DNA of 64,000 bases from Cyanodermella asteris (Eukaryota > Ascomycota > Lecanoromycetes > Ostropales > Stictidaceae). The DNA is taken from positions 1,824,726 through 1,888,725 of the forward strand of contig UYJD01000004.1 in NCBI GenBank assembly GCA_900618795.1, in the 5' to 3' direction. Position numbers and translations under genes: made by a program. Below the pieces are notes generated by a model. That model was given only the letters and a program-made list of their open reading frames with translations, was not told the DNA's origin and searched no databases. This document shows, in pieces, positions 54,536 through 64,000 of the stretch. Position 1 is the stretch's first letter. Every line of letters starts with the position of its first letter.

Positions 54536-55867
54536 ATGCCAACCCGTCGATCTCATCACAAGTCACGCAGGGGATGCACAACATGCAAATCAAGACGCGT
54601 CAAATGCGACGAGCAAGGCCCTCCTTGTGGGGCGTGCCGACTTCGCGGGACCGAATGCGAATACGCAACCCATACAGAGGGCCCCATTGAAGAGCCGCCA
54701 TCGTTTGCAGCACCACCCAGAGGCACCGTCTACGAAGAAAAAACCGAGATCGAATTCGAGAAAGAGTCACGGCTGTTGGGGAAGTACTGGAAGATCCAAG
54801 TTGAGCTCATGCATTGCTGGTCGGCTCATACGTTCGAGGGATTCTGTCGTGATACGGAAATTGATCGTGAGGCGTGCCGGTTCAAGATACCTCAGCTTGC
54901 TCTGGCTTACGACTTTCTTCTTCATGCTGTTCTAGCGGCAGCGGCATTTGATCTCACAATAAATGCGACGAACAAAGACGTGACGAGTGAGAAGAGACAG
55001 CTGTACCTGCAGGCGGGATTATGCCACAAGCACATGTCTCTGCGTGGTTTCCGCGCTGCTTTGGCAACCATCGAGGATGATAATCACGAAGCGCTGCTTC
55101 ACTGCTCTGCAATTTTGATGGTCCTATCAATCGCATCGATCCAGCTGCCCTCGCCGTCCGGCGAGAAGGATAGCATCGTGGACAAGATTCTCGATCACGT
55201 ACAATTGCTGCGAGGTATTAATGTTGTCTTTAGGGCCAATCCCACTTTTCTGATGGAGAAGAACGTGATGTTGCAAAATTTCACTCCCTTTGAAGAGCTG
55301 CCCGAGGTAGCCCTTGACGCTTCCACAACACACGTTCTGAGCACGTTGAAAGAGTGGAATGACTCCCGTGACACGACCGCTGGACCTTTTGAAGCACGAC
55401 ATCGGTCTGTATCACACAAGGCGGCATGTGAGAAGGCGTTGTTCTGGTTGCGCGAGTTTCTTGCAAAATGTGTCGACATAACCACCCAGGCATACTTATT
55501 CGGTTGGCCTGATGTAGCTGGTGACGACTATTTGACTGCCGTGCGCGAGAGGGATCGCATCGCGTTGGCGATTCTTTCGCTGTGGGGAACGACGTTGGAG
55601 CGGGCGAAGTGCAAGGCTTGGTGGGTCCGTCAACTTGGGCCTCTACTGATGGAAGAAGTCTCGCAAATAGTCTCTCGAACCGAAGATGCCCGTGCGATCG
55701 CAGTCGTGGAAGATATTCAGCGGTGGCTCGGCGACTCGACGTCAGCACGACAGGACGACGAAATCACAGAACAAAATGAGAAGCTACCGGTTCATTCCAA
55801 GCCAGTCACCAAGTTGTATGCGCCTTCAATACTCACTCGAAGCGTCTTTGGTGGCCACAATCACTGA
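54536..55867 (+). CDS. Zn2Cys6 transcription factor
   Basis: The single-exon protein has 443 residues starting MPTRRSHHKSRRG. The binuclear zinc cluster is complete: C14-x2-C17-x6-C24-x6-C31-x2-C34-x6-C41 with basic residues after the second Cys (KSRRVKC). The linker is followed by a helical region of about 330 residues (ELMHCWSAHTFEGFC and onwards) like the short regulatory domain of UPC2/sterol-uptake-type fungal regulators. It has no standard MHR-rich 600-residue domain. The frame is open for 46 codons upstream, but those residues look non-coding. It should bind CGG-type sites; the targets are unknown, but the hydrolase and methyltransferase downstream are candidates. Family firm, regulon inferred. 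Confidence 0.9.
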   Translation: MPTRRSHHKSRRGCTTCKSRRVKCDEQGPPCGACRLRGTECEYATHTEGPIEEPPSFAAPPRGTVYEEKTEIEFEKESRLLGKYWKIQVELMHCWSAHTFEGFCRDTEIDREACRFKIPQLALAYDFLLHAVLAAAAFDLTINATNKDVTSEKRQLYLQAGLCHKHMSLRGFRAALATIEDDNHEALLHCSAILMVLSIASIQLPSPSGEKDSIVDKILDHVQLLRGINVVFRANPTFLMEKNVMLQNFTPFEELPEVALDASTTHVLSTLKEWNDSRDTTAGPFEARHRSVSHKAACEKALFWLREFLAKCVDITTQAYLFGWPDVAGDDYLTAVRERDRIALAILSLWGTTLERAKCKAWWVRQLGPLLMEEVSQIVSRTEDARAIAVVEDIQRWLGDSTSARQDDEITEQNEKLPVHSKPVTKLYAPSILTRSVFGGHNH

Positions 55868-56321
55868 AAGCTGACGGCCGACAAAGACGAACGAAACAAT
55901 TATTCGTCGTATTCAGGACCCTGCAGAACATTCTCCTGACCGGGTCGAACACAAGACCGAGCTCGGTACTTTTCCGAAGCCATCTCGATCCCAAGCACCA
56001 GATGTTTGCGCCAGCAGACTTCGAGCTCTTTTCTCATCGAATTCGTCGTGATTTGACGATGGATCTGGTTCCATGGTCCTTCATCTCGGCTCATGCCGTA
56101 CCACGCAACTGAGCCAAATCAACAGCAGTGAAGTGTTCGACCACCAGCCTCTGCACGATGAAACGATTCTCATCATCAAGGTTCCTCGGTCTGGCCAAAC
56201 ACATTTGTATGCACCCACAAGTCTACAGATGTCCGAGCTCAGATTTAAGGTTATCGATCCCCCGCGCCGCGCTCCCGTGTGCGTCGACCTCTGAGGATCT
56301 GACCACGTGCCATTTCACACC
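55868..56321. other. Spacer between the Zn2Cys6 and hydrolase genes
   Basis: About 450 bp in the same orientation; the promoter of the hydrolase gene is presumably here. Nothing else is recognised. Confidence 0.5.
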
Positions 56322-57332
56322 ATGACACACTCAATGCCTACCACCACTTCAAACACAAGCGACGTGGCACCGTTAGCAGAGATTGACGCCACCAAGAAGA
56401 ACCCACTTGGTGACGACCACGATGAAGAAAATACATTCACTCTGCCGTCCGGGCGCATCCTCGGCTACGCCCGCTACGGCGTGCGTCAATCCTCACGCCC
56501 GACAACAATCTACCTCCACGGATTCCCGGCTTGCCGCCTAGAAGCAGGACTCCTAGCACGAGATTTTTATGACGCCGGGTTGCAAGTCATTTCACTGGAC
56601 CGACCTGGATACGGTCTCTCGACACCAGACCCGTCACGAAAAGTCATCGACCACGCCCACGACGTACTGGCGCTCGCCGACCACCTGAAATTGGAGAAGT
56701 TCGCTGTGATTGGGATCAGCGGTGGTGCGCCGTACGCGTTTGCATGCACCCAGGTCATCCCTGAAGACCGGCTGATCGGACTCGGCATCGTATCCGGCAT
56801 GGGACCATGGGATATGACGGTAAGCAAAGAGGCCTGGAAGGACCTCCAGTGGCTGAACAAGATTGGATTCCTTGCGACAGTGTACACGCCCTGGCTTTAC
56901 AGCGTGGTCGAGAAGTGGATGGCGAAGAAGTTGATCAGAGACCTCGAGAAAAGGAGTTACCAGGAGATCATCAACGGCAAGGAGTTTGAGAAGTGGGTGC
57001 AGGCGGACAAGGACTTTTTCTTGAAAGGCGGGCCAGAGGTGTATGAGAATGCGATAAGGATATGCAAGGAATCGACCCGGCAGGATGATTGGGCGCGATG
57101 GCATTCCGTGGATGCGACGCTGTTGGGGTCGAAGTGGGGATTTGAGTTGGAGGATGTGAAGAGAGAAGTCAAGCTGTGGTACGGGGACAAAGACGGCACT
57201 ACTCCAGCTGTGCTTGGTAGGAAGATCACGGACATGTTGCCACAAGGCAAGCTGACTATCATCGAGGATGGGACGCACTCGAGTGTGGTCTGGGACTGCG
57301 CGAAATGGGTAAAAGAACTTATTGGAATATGA
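56322..57332 (+). CDS. Alpha/beta hydrolase
   Basis: A single exon encodes 336 residues from ATG 56322 (MTHSMPTTTS). The fold markers are in order: TIYLHGFPACR (oxyanion loop), VISLDRPGYGLS, the elbow GISGGAPYAF with the nucleophile Ser, the acid region YGDKDGTTP and the His in DGTHSSV. The triad is complete. The cap between the elbow and the acid is long and helical (about 120 residues, Trp/Lys-rich). No signal peptide. It resembles fungal cytosolic esterases of unknown substrate. It lies between a Zn2Cys6 regulator and a membrane protein, with an O-methyltransferase further on. Confidence 0.88.
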   Translation: MTHSMPTTTSNTSDVAPLAEIDATKKNPLGDDHDEENTFTLPSGRILGYARYGVRQSSRPTTIYLHGFPACRLEAGLLARDFYDAGLQVISLDRPGYGLSTPDPSRKVIDHAHDVLALADHLKLEKFAVIGISGGAPYAFACTQVIPEDRLIGLGIVSGMGPWDMTVSKEAWKDLQWLNKIGFLATVYTPWLYSVVEKWMAKKLIRDLEKRSYQEIINGKEFEKWVQADKDFFLKGGPEVYENAIRICKESTRQDDWARWHSVDATLLGSKWGFELEDVKREVKLWYGDKDGTTPAVLGRKITDMLPQGKLTIIEDGTHSSVVWDCAKWVKELIGI

Positions 57333-57437
57333 GAATCTGGTATCTAACTCCTAGTATACAGGCATGTTGACTGACCACGTATACTGATACCCAGGCAAGA
57401 CCAATCCCAGCAGAATACGGAAACTTCTGGTCACCAA

Positions 57438-58865
57438 TCAGTGCTTCGTCGGGTTGGGAAAATCCGGATACTTGTAAATTGCGTGGGCAATGAGACTGCC
57501 CACGCCGAATGTCACGAGAAAGACGGCCCCATAAATTTCTTCGCTTCGATGTCCTGCCGCAAACCTCCACGAACGGTTCTGGTAAATCATACATCGTGCT
57601 GCTAGCAGAACATAAGCAGCGCACCACACCGATGCTATGGTGTGCTTTATGGAATTGAGATCTTTCCAGGTTGCGTCTGAGAGTATAATGCCCACCTGCC
57701 GGAGCCAATTATCGAACCAGTTCCCGCCGAAGGTTGTGCACGCACTCCAGGCCCACATAGCGTGTCTGCATAGGTTTACAGCGCTAATGGTCTCAACACC
57801 ACCATGAGGCTTCAGCAGCCAATTTGCGTAGCGGTCAATGAGATTAGGCGCTGCTCCTAAACCCCTAAAGTGCGTTGTAGCACCTGTCGACATTCTGATA
57901 TACATCGGCAGGATGAGAGATGGCATAGCGATGACGACAAGATGAGACAGCATGGCGGCCGCGACGACGGTGAAATCCACCAATGGATGCTCGTCAAACC
58001 ATGAAGGCGCCTTCGGAAGCTGCCCGATGCTTTCGACCTTTTTCGGTTTGCCACCATCGCTGGAAGAAGAGCGGAGGCCGAGAACTAATTTGATCATCCA
58101 GAAATCATCCGGGAGCAAGGGCCAAAGGTGAGCCAGCAGCCAGAATGCAGCCCCGATGTTGACAGTCGGTGCATTCACTCCTCGAACCACTAGTTCTCTG
58201 ACAACGAACTTCACGCGCTGTTGGTCTCGATTTGGCCGTTGTTGGATCCACAAGAGCACGCTCAACGTCCAACAATTCGACAAGTATAAGCAGGCGGCCA
58301 CCTTGTACCACGTCTCATCGGCAATTAAGATTATGAATGTCGCGACGACCAAAGTTGCGATAGCAAGGCTCAGATGATCTTTCCAGTCAAGCTTGGTTTG
58401 AAGCGATTCGGAAACGCTGAGCGCGTCATCTTCGCTGTGCTTCCCCTCCTCCCCAAGGTCGTCAGCGAGCAGTTTTCTCAGAACCGGCCAGTCGGACTCG
58501 AATAATGATGAACGTCGAAGTATCAGAATCGCAGCCGCAATCTCGGAAAGCTGCACATTCTCACGCTGTTTCCGCGCTGAGGAGCGCTGATCCGCCACAA
58601 GCCACCAGGCGTAAGCTGCCTCTGCAGCGCATGAACACGGCGAGATCTTCCACAAAAATGACACGACGCCTCGAAAGGCGCCCCAAGAAGGCGCGCAGCC
58701 GGAGAGCAGAAGAGAACCGGCGGGTTGTCTCCATAGAGAGTGATAGATGAGACTGAAGGTGACGATGAGCAAAGCACGTGTGGTCTGTGCTGACCAAACG
58801 ATTTCGATGGATGGTCCCACTTCGAACGTCGCGTTCTCCATCTCCAACGACTTGTTGAGAAACAT
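57438..58865 (-). CDS. Multi-span membrane protein, unknown family
   Basis: The frame gives 475 residues from ATG 58865 (MFLNKSLEMENATFEV); a second ATG at 58841 is also possible. Hydrophobic spans include ALLIVTFSLIYHSLW, LSLAIATLVVATFIILIAD, FWLLAHLWPLLPDDFW, LVVIAMPSLILPMYI and VFLVTFGVGSLIAHAIY, about seven or eight in total. The hydrophilic loops hold several Trp residues and a basic patch near LRSSSSDGGKPKK. I do not recognise the family. It converges with the hydrolase gene at 105 bp spacing, so the two probably share 3' sequence. Confidence 0.68.
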   Translation of the reverse strand: MFLNKSLEMENATFEVGPSIEIVWSAQTTRALLIVTFSLIYHSLWRQPAGSLLLSGCAPSWGAFRGVVSFLWKISPCSCAAEAAYAWWLVADQRSSARKQRENVQLSEIAAAILILRRSSLFESDWPVLRKLLADDLGEEGKHSEDDALSVSESLQTKLDWKDHLSLAIATLVVATFIILIADETWYKVAACLYLSNCWTLSVLLWIQQRPNRDQQRVKFVVRELVVRGVNAPTVNIGAAFWLLAHLWPLLPDDFWMIKLVLGLRSSSSDGGKPKKVESIGQLPKAPSWFDEHPLVDFTVVAAAMLSHLVVIAMPSLILPMYIRMSTGATTHFRGLGAAPNLIDRYANWLLKPHGGVETISAVNLCRHAMWAWSACTTFGGNWFDNWLRQVGIILSDATWKDLNSIKHTIASVWCAAYVLLAARCMIYQNRSWRFAAGHRSEEIYGAVFLVTFGVGSLIAHAIYKYPDFPNPTKH

Positions 58866-60507
58866 CTTGAAAGTGATCTGAGAACTTCTCGGTTTGGAAT
58901 AGAGAACAAGACAGGCACGGGATGGTCGCATTCTTATCTTGTCCAGCGGAGGACGTGCCTGCGAGACATGAGGGCTAACAAGGATTGCCTGCGACCAACG
59001 TTGGCAGGAGGGTTCCATCATGTTGAGGAAGCCACGGCCTTGCCATCATCACGGCTCCTGCGATCTCTATAGGACTGGATGAAGTGATTGACTCAGGTGC
59101 TGTGCAGCCGGTCGAACATGCCGCCGGCTTGCTGCTCATGCATTCATGCTCGATCGGTGCCAATGCTGACTAGTACCTACTCATTCCTTTTTGGTATTCT
59201 CTTTACTTCTTCCGGTGCCCCTGGTTCCCTGACTCAAGTGGCTTCCATTGAAACAGAGAAGTTTCGGCATTCCTCTCTGATAGTTTGATCTAACGTCCAC
59301 TGGTCAATTTGATCGGCAGTCCATGATCAAGTCCGTGGCAGCGAAGTCATGGCTGGCAGATAACGTTGGACCGCCTTTGGGGACGTAGAAGCTGAAACTT
59401 CACGCCGTTGACGGCGATGTACGAGTAGACTTGGACCCCTTTGCTGATCATGATGAACGGGATCCGCGGTATCAGTCACTATGTCTGTGAGAGAAGTACA
59501 TATTTTGAAAGCCACAGAGCAGGTATCAGGACTTATAAACAGAAGAGATACACAGATTGAAGGCTTGTCTGGTCGCATTTTAGCTCAATCATTTTTCAGC
59601 CACCTAAGGCTAGATTGCACATCTTTATCCATCAGCTTAGTCGAAATCAGCCACCAAGATCGAGAATACATGAACATCTTGGCTGATGGTCCCGCTAAGG
59701 ATTCCGACGCATGAGCGTTGGTGTCCAAGATCTCAATTCACGCCACCCAGCTGGACAAATTTGTTCGTTTTTCCCTTTTGGTACTAGCATGAGATCGCTC
59801 CAGCTCCACGTGTACAACCACATCCCGCATTTTCTTCATCATCTTCTTCTTCATTCCCATATTGACTTGCGTGTGGAGCAAGAGCCTTTTGTTCCGAGCT
59901 GTTCATTAGGTATGTAATAAGATGGTGGCATTGTGTCGGCCACACTTGCGGGGCCGAACCACCTCAATTGCGTGGTTGTGCTAAGCTGATTGAGGTTGAA
60001 GCCAATCGTTCAAACCCCAAATCTTTCATATCTCCACGATTGCGCTACCGAGCTACTGTTGGAATGCTCCGTCCATGCCAGCTGCGCAATAGATCCGCTG
60101 GCAGATGGTATGATGCTTCGCTTTGTATCGATGAGCCTCGGTCGTGATTAAACTTCACGCGATGGCCTCCAAAGCGGTCGACGAGATCAGCGTGGGGAAA
60201 GCACATCGGACAGCCCGCATTTGCGTACAAGGAAATGATTAAGACGTTCCTTTTTCCCATGCTCTTTTTCGATTCGTGCGGTAATAAGAGATTCGATCGG
60301 GTGAGCTGTATCAACAGCATTTTATCGACGGTTTTGTCCAAAATTGGTTGCCTCACGGAACTTGACGCGTACTGCCCACCTATCCTGATCTGAATACATA
60401 TTCAGCTGCAGAACTCCGCCAGAACCGATCTTTGAGACTTGGTCCGATACGAAGCAAGATATCACCTGGAGGAAGCGAACAGCCTCATCGGTCACAACTG
60501 CGGCACC
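58866..60507. other. Divergent intergenic region, gene-poor
   Basis: About 1.6 kb between the orphan membrane protein (-) and the O-methyltransferase (+). Only short frames without motifs occur. AT content rises and stops are frequent in all frames, as in non-coding sequence. Confidence 0.45.
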
Positions 60508-61933
60508 ATGACGAAGACAGTCGTCGAACTTGCACAGCAGATCCTTGACAATGCGAAGAAGTTCGAACAACTCATCGCCGACCATGGCCTTCCGCCACGT
60601 TCTTTCGGTCCAGAAGCGTTCCCCGAGCCCGAACTGCCGGCTGAAGCGCGCGCGGTGCAAGACTCCATCCTCGCATCGAGCTGGGAGCTGACAGCCCTGG
60701 TCCGGGGACCCTCCAACATCGTGAGAGACACGGCCACGTATCATCCACATTTCATGGCACTGCAAGCGATCTACCGCTTCGATTTGGTTTCACACATACC
60801 GGCGCAAGGTGCCATCACGTACGCCGAGCTTGCCGAGAAATGCCATCTTCGGCAGAGCGAGGTTAAGCGCCTCCTGCGCTACGCGATGGGATGCCACATG
60901 TTCTATGAACCAGAGCTGGGCCATGTTGCGCACAACGGAGCTTACAAGGCTCTGGCCGAGACGCATACTCTCAAGCAGTGGTTCGGCATAATTGTCGAGG
61001 AATTGTACCCGGCTGCGACGAGGGTATGTCTTCATGTCCGCTGATCGCATTTAGCGGCATATTGACTGTAGCAGGGTGTCGACGCGATGCAGAAATGGCC
61101 TGGCTCAGATGAGAAGAACGAGAGTGTGAGTCCTCTCACAGCGAAGACATGTTTTGGGAGCGCTGGCGACTGACCGAATACCAGGGCTTTCAACTAGCAC
61201 ATAACACGGACAAACCTCTTTTCGACGAAGTCACATCCAACCCTCAACGTGCCAAACGCTTCGCCGAAGCCATGAGCACATTCAGCACAGCGCCTGGCTT
61301 CGAAGTCTCCCGCATCGTCGAGACGTTTCCATGGGCCAGCCTCAACGGCGGAAACTTCACCTTCGTAGACGTTGGCGGCTCTCTCGGAACCGTAGACGTT
61401 GCGCTGGCTCGCGCGTTCCCGAATGCTAAGTGCATTGTGCAGGATCTGCCATTCATGGTTGCCAAAGCTCAGGTTCCTGAGGACCTGGCAGGCCGACTGA
61501 GCTTTGTCGAACACGACTTCTTCACCCCACAGACCACGCCAGCAGATGTTTACTTCTTCCGGTGGATCTTCCACGATTGGGCCGATAGCTACTGTGTTAA
61601 GATCTTGCGAGCCTTGGTTCCGGCCATGAAGCCGGGTGTCCGCGTCATCGTGAATGAGTTCTGCCTGCCACAGCCTGGAGAGGCATCGGCGTATCACCAG
61701 CGCATAATGAGGTGAGCAAATTTCAGGGTCCAATTCTTTCGAACAACCGGACTGATATGAGCAGATCCTTTGATATGGTCATGCATAACATACAAAACTC
61801 CAAGGAGCGTGACCTCGATGATTGGAAGGAGTTTTTCCAACTTGCGGACCCGCGTTTCAAGTTCAAGGATGTTCATGTGCCCCGTGGGTCTCCAATGGCT
61901 CTAGTCGAATTCGTGTGGGTTGAACAGTCCTGA
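60508..61933 (+). CDS. SAM-dependent O-methyltransferase (family 2)
   Basis: Exons 60508-61023, 61075-61125, 61185-61711 and 61765-61933 join in frame to 420 residues. An N-terminal helical dimerisation domain includes a winged-helix part (ITYAELAEKCHLRQSEVKRL). The Rossmann fold follows: SAM motif VDVGGSLG, CIVQDLPF, and the catalytic region FRWIFHDWADSYCVKIL, whose His corresponds to the family's general base. This is the plant/fungal PF00891-type enzyme that methylates phenolic or polyketide hydroxyls with SAM. In fungi such genes are often in secondary-metabolite clusters; here no PKS, NRPS or terpene synthase is in view. The substrate is unknown. Confidence 0.92.
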
Positions 61934-62032
61934 TTAGGACCACGCTCTCGAACCAAACGATCAGCACAAGCGTTCATAATAGAATACGGCATCTACGCCC
62001 ACCGATAGAGTTCTGCATGCAGAGATAGTAAC

Positions 62033-62583
62033 TCATGAATCATACTCAATGGAAATTGCAGGAAGTCCTCCAGGCAAAATTTGTGTGACAAGACCTCTTG
62101 TTGTCCCAGCAAGTCGTACGCTCACATTGAAAAGTTTGAACTCACCCACAAGATCCGCAATTTCCTGACATAGCCCTTCCATTCCGTCCAGGTCTTCAAG
62201 CCGCTTTAACAACCTCTCGGCTCGCAAGCTGGTAACCTCATCCCGAACCTGAACGCCTAAGTTAGCAGACATTCAGAGCGCTACTCAAGATGCTTGCTCA
62301 GCGACGGACCGAAGTAAAGTCCTGCAGAGATCTCAAGGTCCCATAGTTCCTCGCTTATCACGGCATCTGCAAAATAAAACTGCGTGACATCTTTACAAAA
62401 CATGCTTTTGCATTTGAAACTGCCTTGTGGAAGGCGCTCTTGACGCACCATCCCCATGTTTGGAGAAGGGCTCGAGAAAATCTCCGTGTAGGTGTTTTCA
62501 AAGAGACACGCGTAACGAATGTTGTCAATCCGCACATTCGACGAACTTTCCCACCTTTGCACTGTCGGCCCTTGCGCCGGCAA
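62033..62583 (-). CDS. Short unknown protein, two exons, start uncertain
   Basis: Exon 1 runs from at least 62583 to 62310 and exon 2 is 62033-62256; a 53-bp intron with TGCTAAC branch site and TTAG end joins ISAGLYFG to VQVRDEVTSL. The frame then runs 165 codons from 62583 but has no ATG there; the first ATG is 62457 (MGMVRQERLPQG), so either the protein is short (about 123 residues) or an upstream exon is missing. No known motif; four Cys are in the first exon. The good branch site and intron support a real gene. Confidence 0.5.
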
Positions 62584-62875
62584 GCGAACAAAGTTGCAAG
62601 CATTTGGGTACGTCGAGATCGATTACCGGCGTGATTAAGGCGATAATCCACGTAGCAGGCACAGCTCAAGCGTGGTTACCAGCGCCAACAAGTCTCCATC
62701 ATGCTTCAAGGCTGCATAATGCACGTCTAACTTTTTTCAATATTAATAGTTGGACATGTAAACTTGCAAAATACGCAAGGATTCATTGCAGTTCTGCATT
62801 TCCCTCAAGCAAACGCCGGAGAGACCGTCCTTTCTCGCCAACCGATGATCCTATGAATCCAAACTCATGCCGGTC
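62584..62875. other. Short spacer
   Basis: About 290 bp between two minus-strand genes, somewhat AT-rich in its middle. An upstream exon of the short unknown gene could lie here. Confidence 0.4.
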
Positions 62876-64000
62876 TCAAGTACCGACCCCGCCCAAGAGC
62901 TTTGCGATTCCAATGTACAGGTCATCATAGGCTTTCTCAGCATCCTCGTTCTGCATCTGCCTAGATGCTCCAACGAAGAGCATTGCGAGTCCGTCGTATT
63001 GGCCATCACAGACTTCCTCAGCATGAACGTTCTTCCACCGCCTAAACACTCCAACTTTGCCTGGGTGAGCTTCCGCCTTTGCAAGTGGGCATAGCTGCAC
63101 GTATATGGACCGATCCAAGTTCTCCTTTAGCAACAACGTCAATCCGTTCTTCTTGAAATGGCGAATCAGGTCACCGAGCGCGTGCGCTTCGAGCCGATCA
63201 TGCAGCCTGAACCCAGCCTCAATATTTGCATATTCCCAGCCGCCTGCCCCACGACGAAGACTATAGCGGTAGAGTTGCGGGAACACAGCAGGGGAAGGTC
63301 GTTCGTATGAAATCATCCAGAGCTTGAGCTCGCGAAGGCCCTCGAGCCCTTTGAGGAGTCGCAAGATGCCCAGCCAGCTTCCAGTCGTGATCGTGATATA
63401 CGAGAGATGCAGTTTTGACAAAGTCCGCGCATTCTTTGAGAGGAACGAGCATAACGCCCCCCCTGGAAGAAGAAGCTTTTCAAGTGTGACGCTGACCAGA
63501 GTGGAGGAAAGTCCTTCATCCAGCTCTGGAACCATGACCGCTCAAATGTATTTGCTTCACACTATCCGCAGCCAGAAAGAGTTTGAACATCTTTGCTTCA
63601 CTACGAAAGCTGCGGTCTGGTTGTGGGTCGTCGCGGAGAATGTCTAAGCGTTGAAGTCGATGAAACATCCGCCGCACTCTACTCTCCTCAACAGGATCAA
63701 GCAGGTCTGGAACTTGCGATGCAGGCAGGCGGATGTCCTTGATGCTATTGGCAGGGTTGATTTGTCTCAGAAGTCTCATCACGCAAGCTTGTTGAATGGT
63801 GGCGTCTGCGGGTTCCGTATATCCTGGTGGGATGAAGAAGCGAAGACTCTCCAGGGCTGGAAACTGTTCGATTACGGTCTTGACCGCGCGGAAAAATTCA
63901 CCTCTTTTATAGTCGTGGTAATCGACGCAGGCCAACAGATCCAGTGGAATAATCAGTGAGTGTACAAATCCAGCACGACCACCGGATACGACATTGCGGC
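62876..64000 (-). CDS. Leucine-rich unknown protein, 5' end outside the window, one frame break
   Basis: The frame is open to the window edge, so the gene starts beyond 64000. The protein is Leu-rich with alternating helical and strand pieces (IEQFPALESLRFFIPPGY, LLKGLEGLRELKLWMISY), as in fungal F-box-associated leucine-rich proteins, but no F-box is in view. At about 63530-63545 the frame moves by +1 with no possible intron; without the extra base the text would read on smoothly. At the C-terminus a 27-residue unit is present twice in tandem, starting VGVFRRWKNVHAEE and VGASRQMQNEDAEK. Function is unknown. Confidence 0.6.
62889..63050 (-). repeat. Tandem 81-bp duplication encoding two 27-residue units
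   Basis: Two adjacent 81-bp units at the 3' end of the leucine-rich gene are alignable without gaps. They share Val-Gly at the start, N-x2-AE in the middle and Y-x-GxAxL at the end, and are clearly diverged, so the duplication is not recent. Confidence 0.7.

Noticed and set aside
58866-60507. Search for transposon ends or long terminal repeats in the gene-poor spacers
   Set aside because: No paired terminal repeats, target duplications or transposase, reverse transcriptase or integrase motifs were visible here or in 31227-33320.
54536-61933. A full secondary-metabolite cluster
   Set aside because: No polyketide synthase, NRPS, terpene synthase or P450 is encoded; only accessory-type genes are present.

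Overview
The window looks like nuclear DNA of a filamentous ascomycete (Pezizomycotina), most probably a Dothideomycete. The genes are compact, most have none to nine short GT-AG introns of about 45-80 bp, intergenic spacers are short, and several families are typical of such fungi (PTH11-like/rhodopsin-domain membrane proteins, Zn2Cys6 regulators, DUF3455 secreted proteins, GFA proteins, mug190-type C2 proteins). The class is inferred from gene content and style only. I see no rRNA, tRNA, CRISPR array, retroelement or intact transposon.

Layout. 0-10 kb: a large disordered zinc-motif protein (-), a decayed MFS transporter (+), a GFA-family protein (-), an alpha/beta hydrolase (+) and a five-exon seven-helix membrane protein (-). 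10-20 kb: a ten-exon amino-acid/choline-type permease (+), a mug190-like SMP/C2 lipid-transfer protein (+) and a secreted repeat protein with Kex2-type sites (-). 20-31 kb: a degenerate short-repeat array, then three conserved housekeeping or meiotic genes on the + strand: CCT2, IRE1 and MSH4. MSH4 has two frame breaks and a long C-terminal tail. 31-34 kb is gene-poor and ends in a CT-rich leader before PPZ1 (34.3 kb). 37-46 kb: a FAR1-domain protein without a transposase domain, a DUF3455 secreted protein, a multi-span membrane protein with a frame break, and a dienelactone-hydrolase-like protein that lacks the usual nucleophile. 46-53 kb: an unknown 407-residue protein divergent from an FHA-kinase, an RBR ubiquitin ligase and a Ser/Thr-rich single-span surface protein. 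54-62 kb: a Zn2Cys6 regulator, an alpha/beta hydrolase, an orphan membrane protein and an O-methyltransferase, together an accessory-looking set without a PKS or NRPS. 62-64 kb: two unknown genes; the last runs off the window and carries a 27-residue tandem duplication.

Working together. CCT2 (protein folding), IRE1 (ER stress signalling), PPZ1 (salt and cell-wall signalling) and the mug190-like tether are independent core functions; nothing indicates one pathway for the block. The clearest unusual points are: a PPZ1 3' intron whose acceptor TAG doubles as the stop codon of the unspliced form; the pseudoenzyme-like DLH protein; pheromone-like Cys motifs after basic cleavage sites in the secreted repeat protein; a uORF overlapping the IRE1 start; and five coding frame breaks that all go in the same (+1) direction, which points to assembly insertions or to relics.
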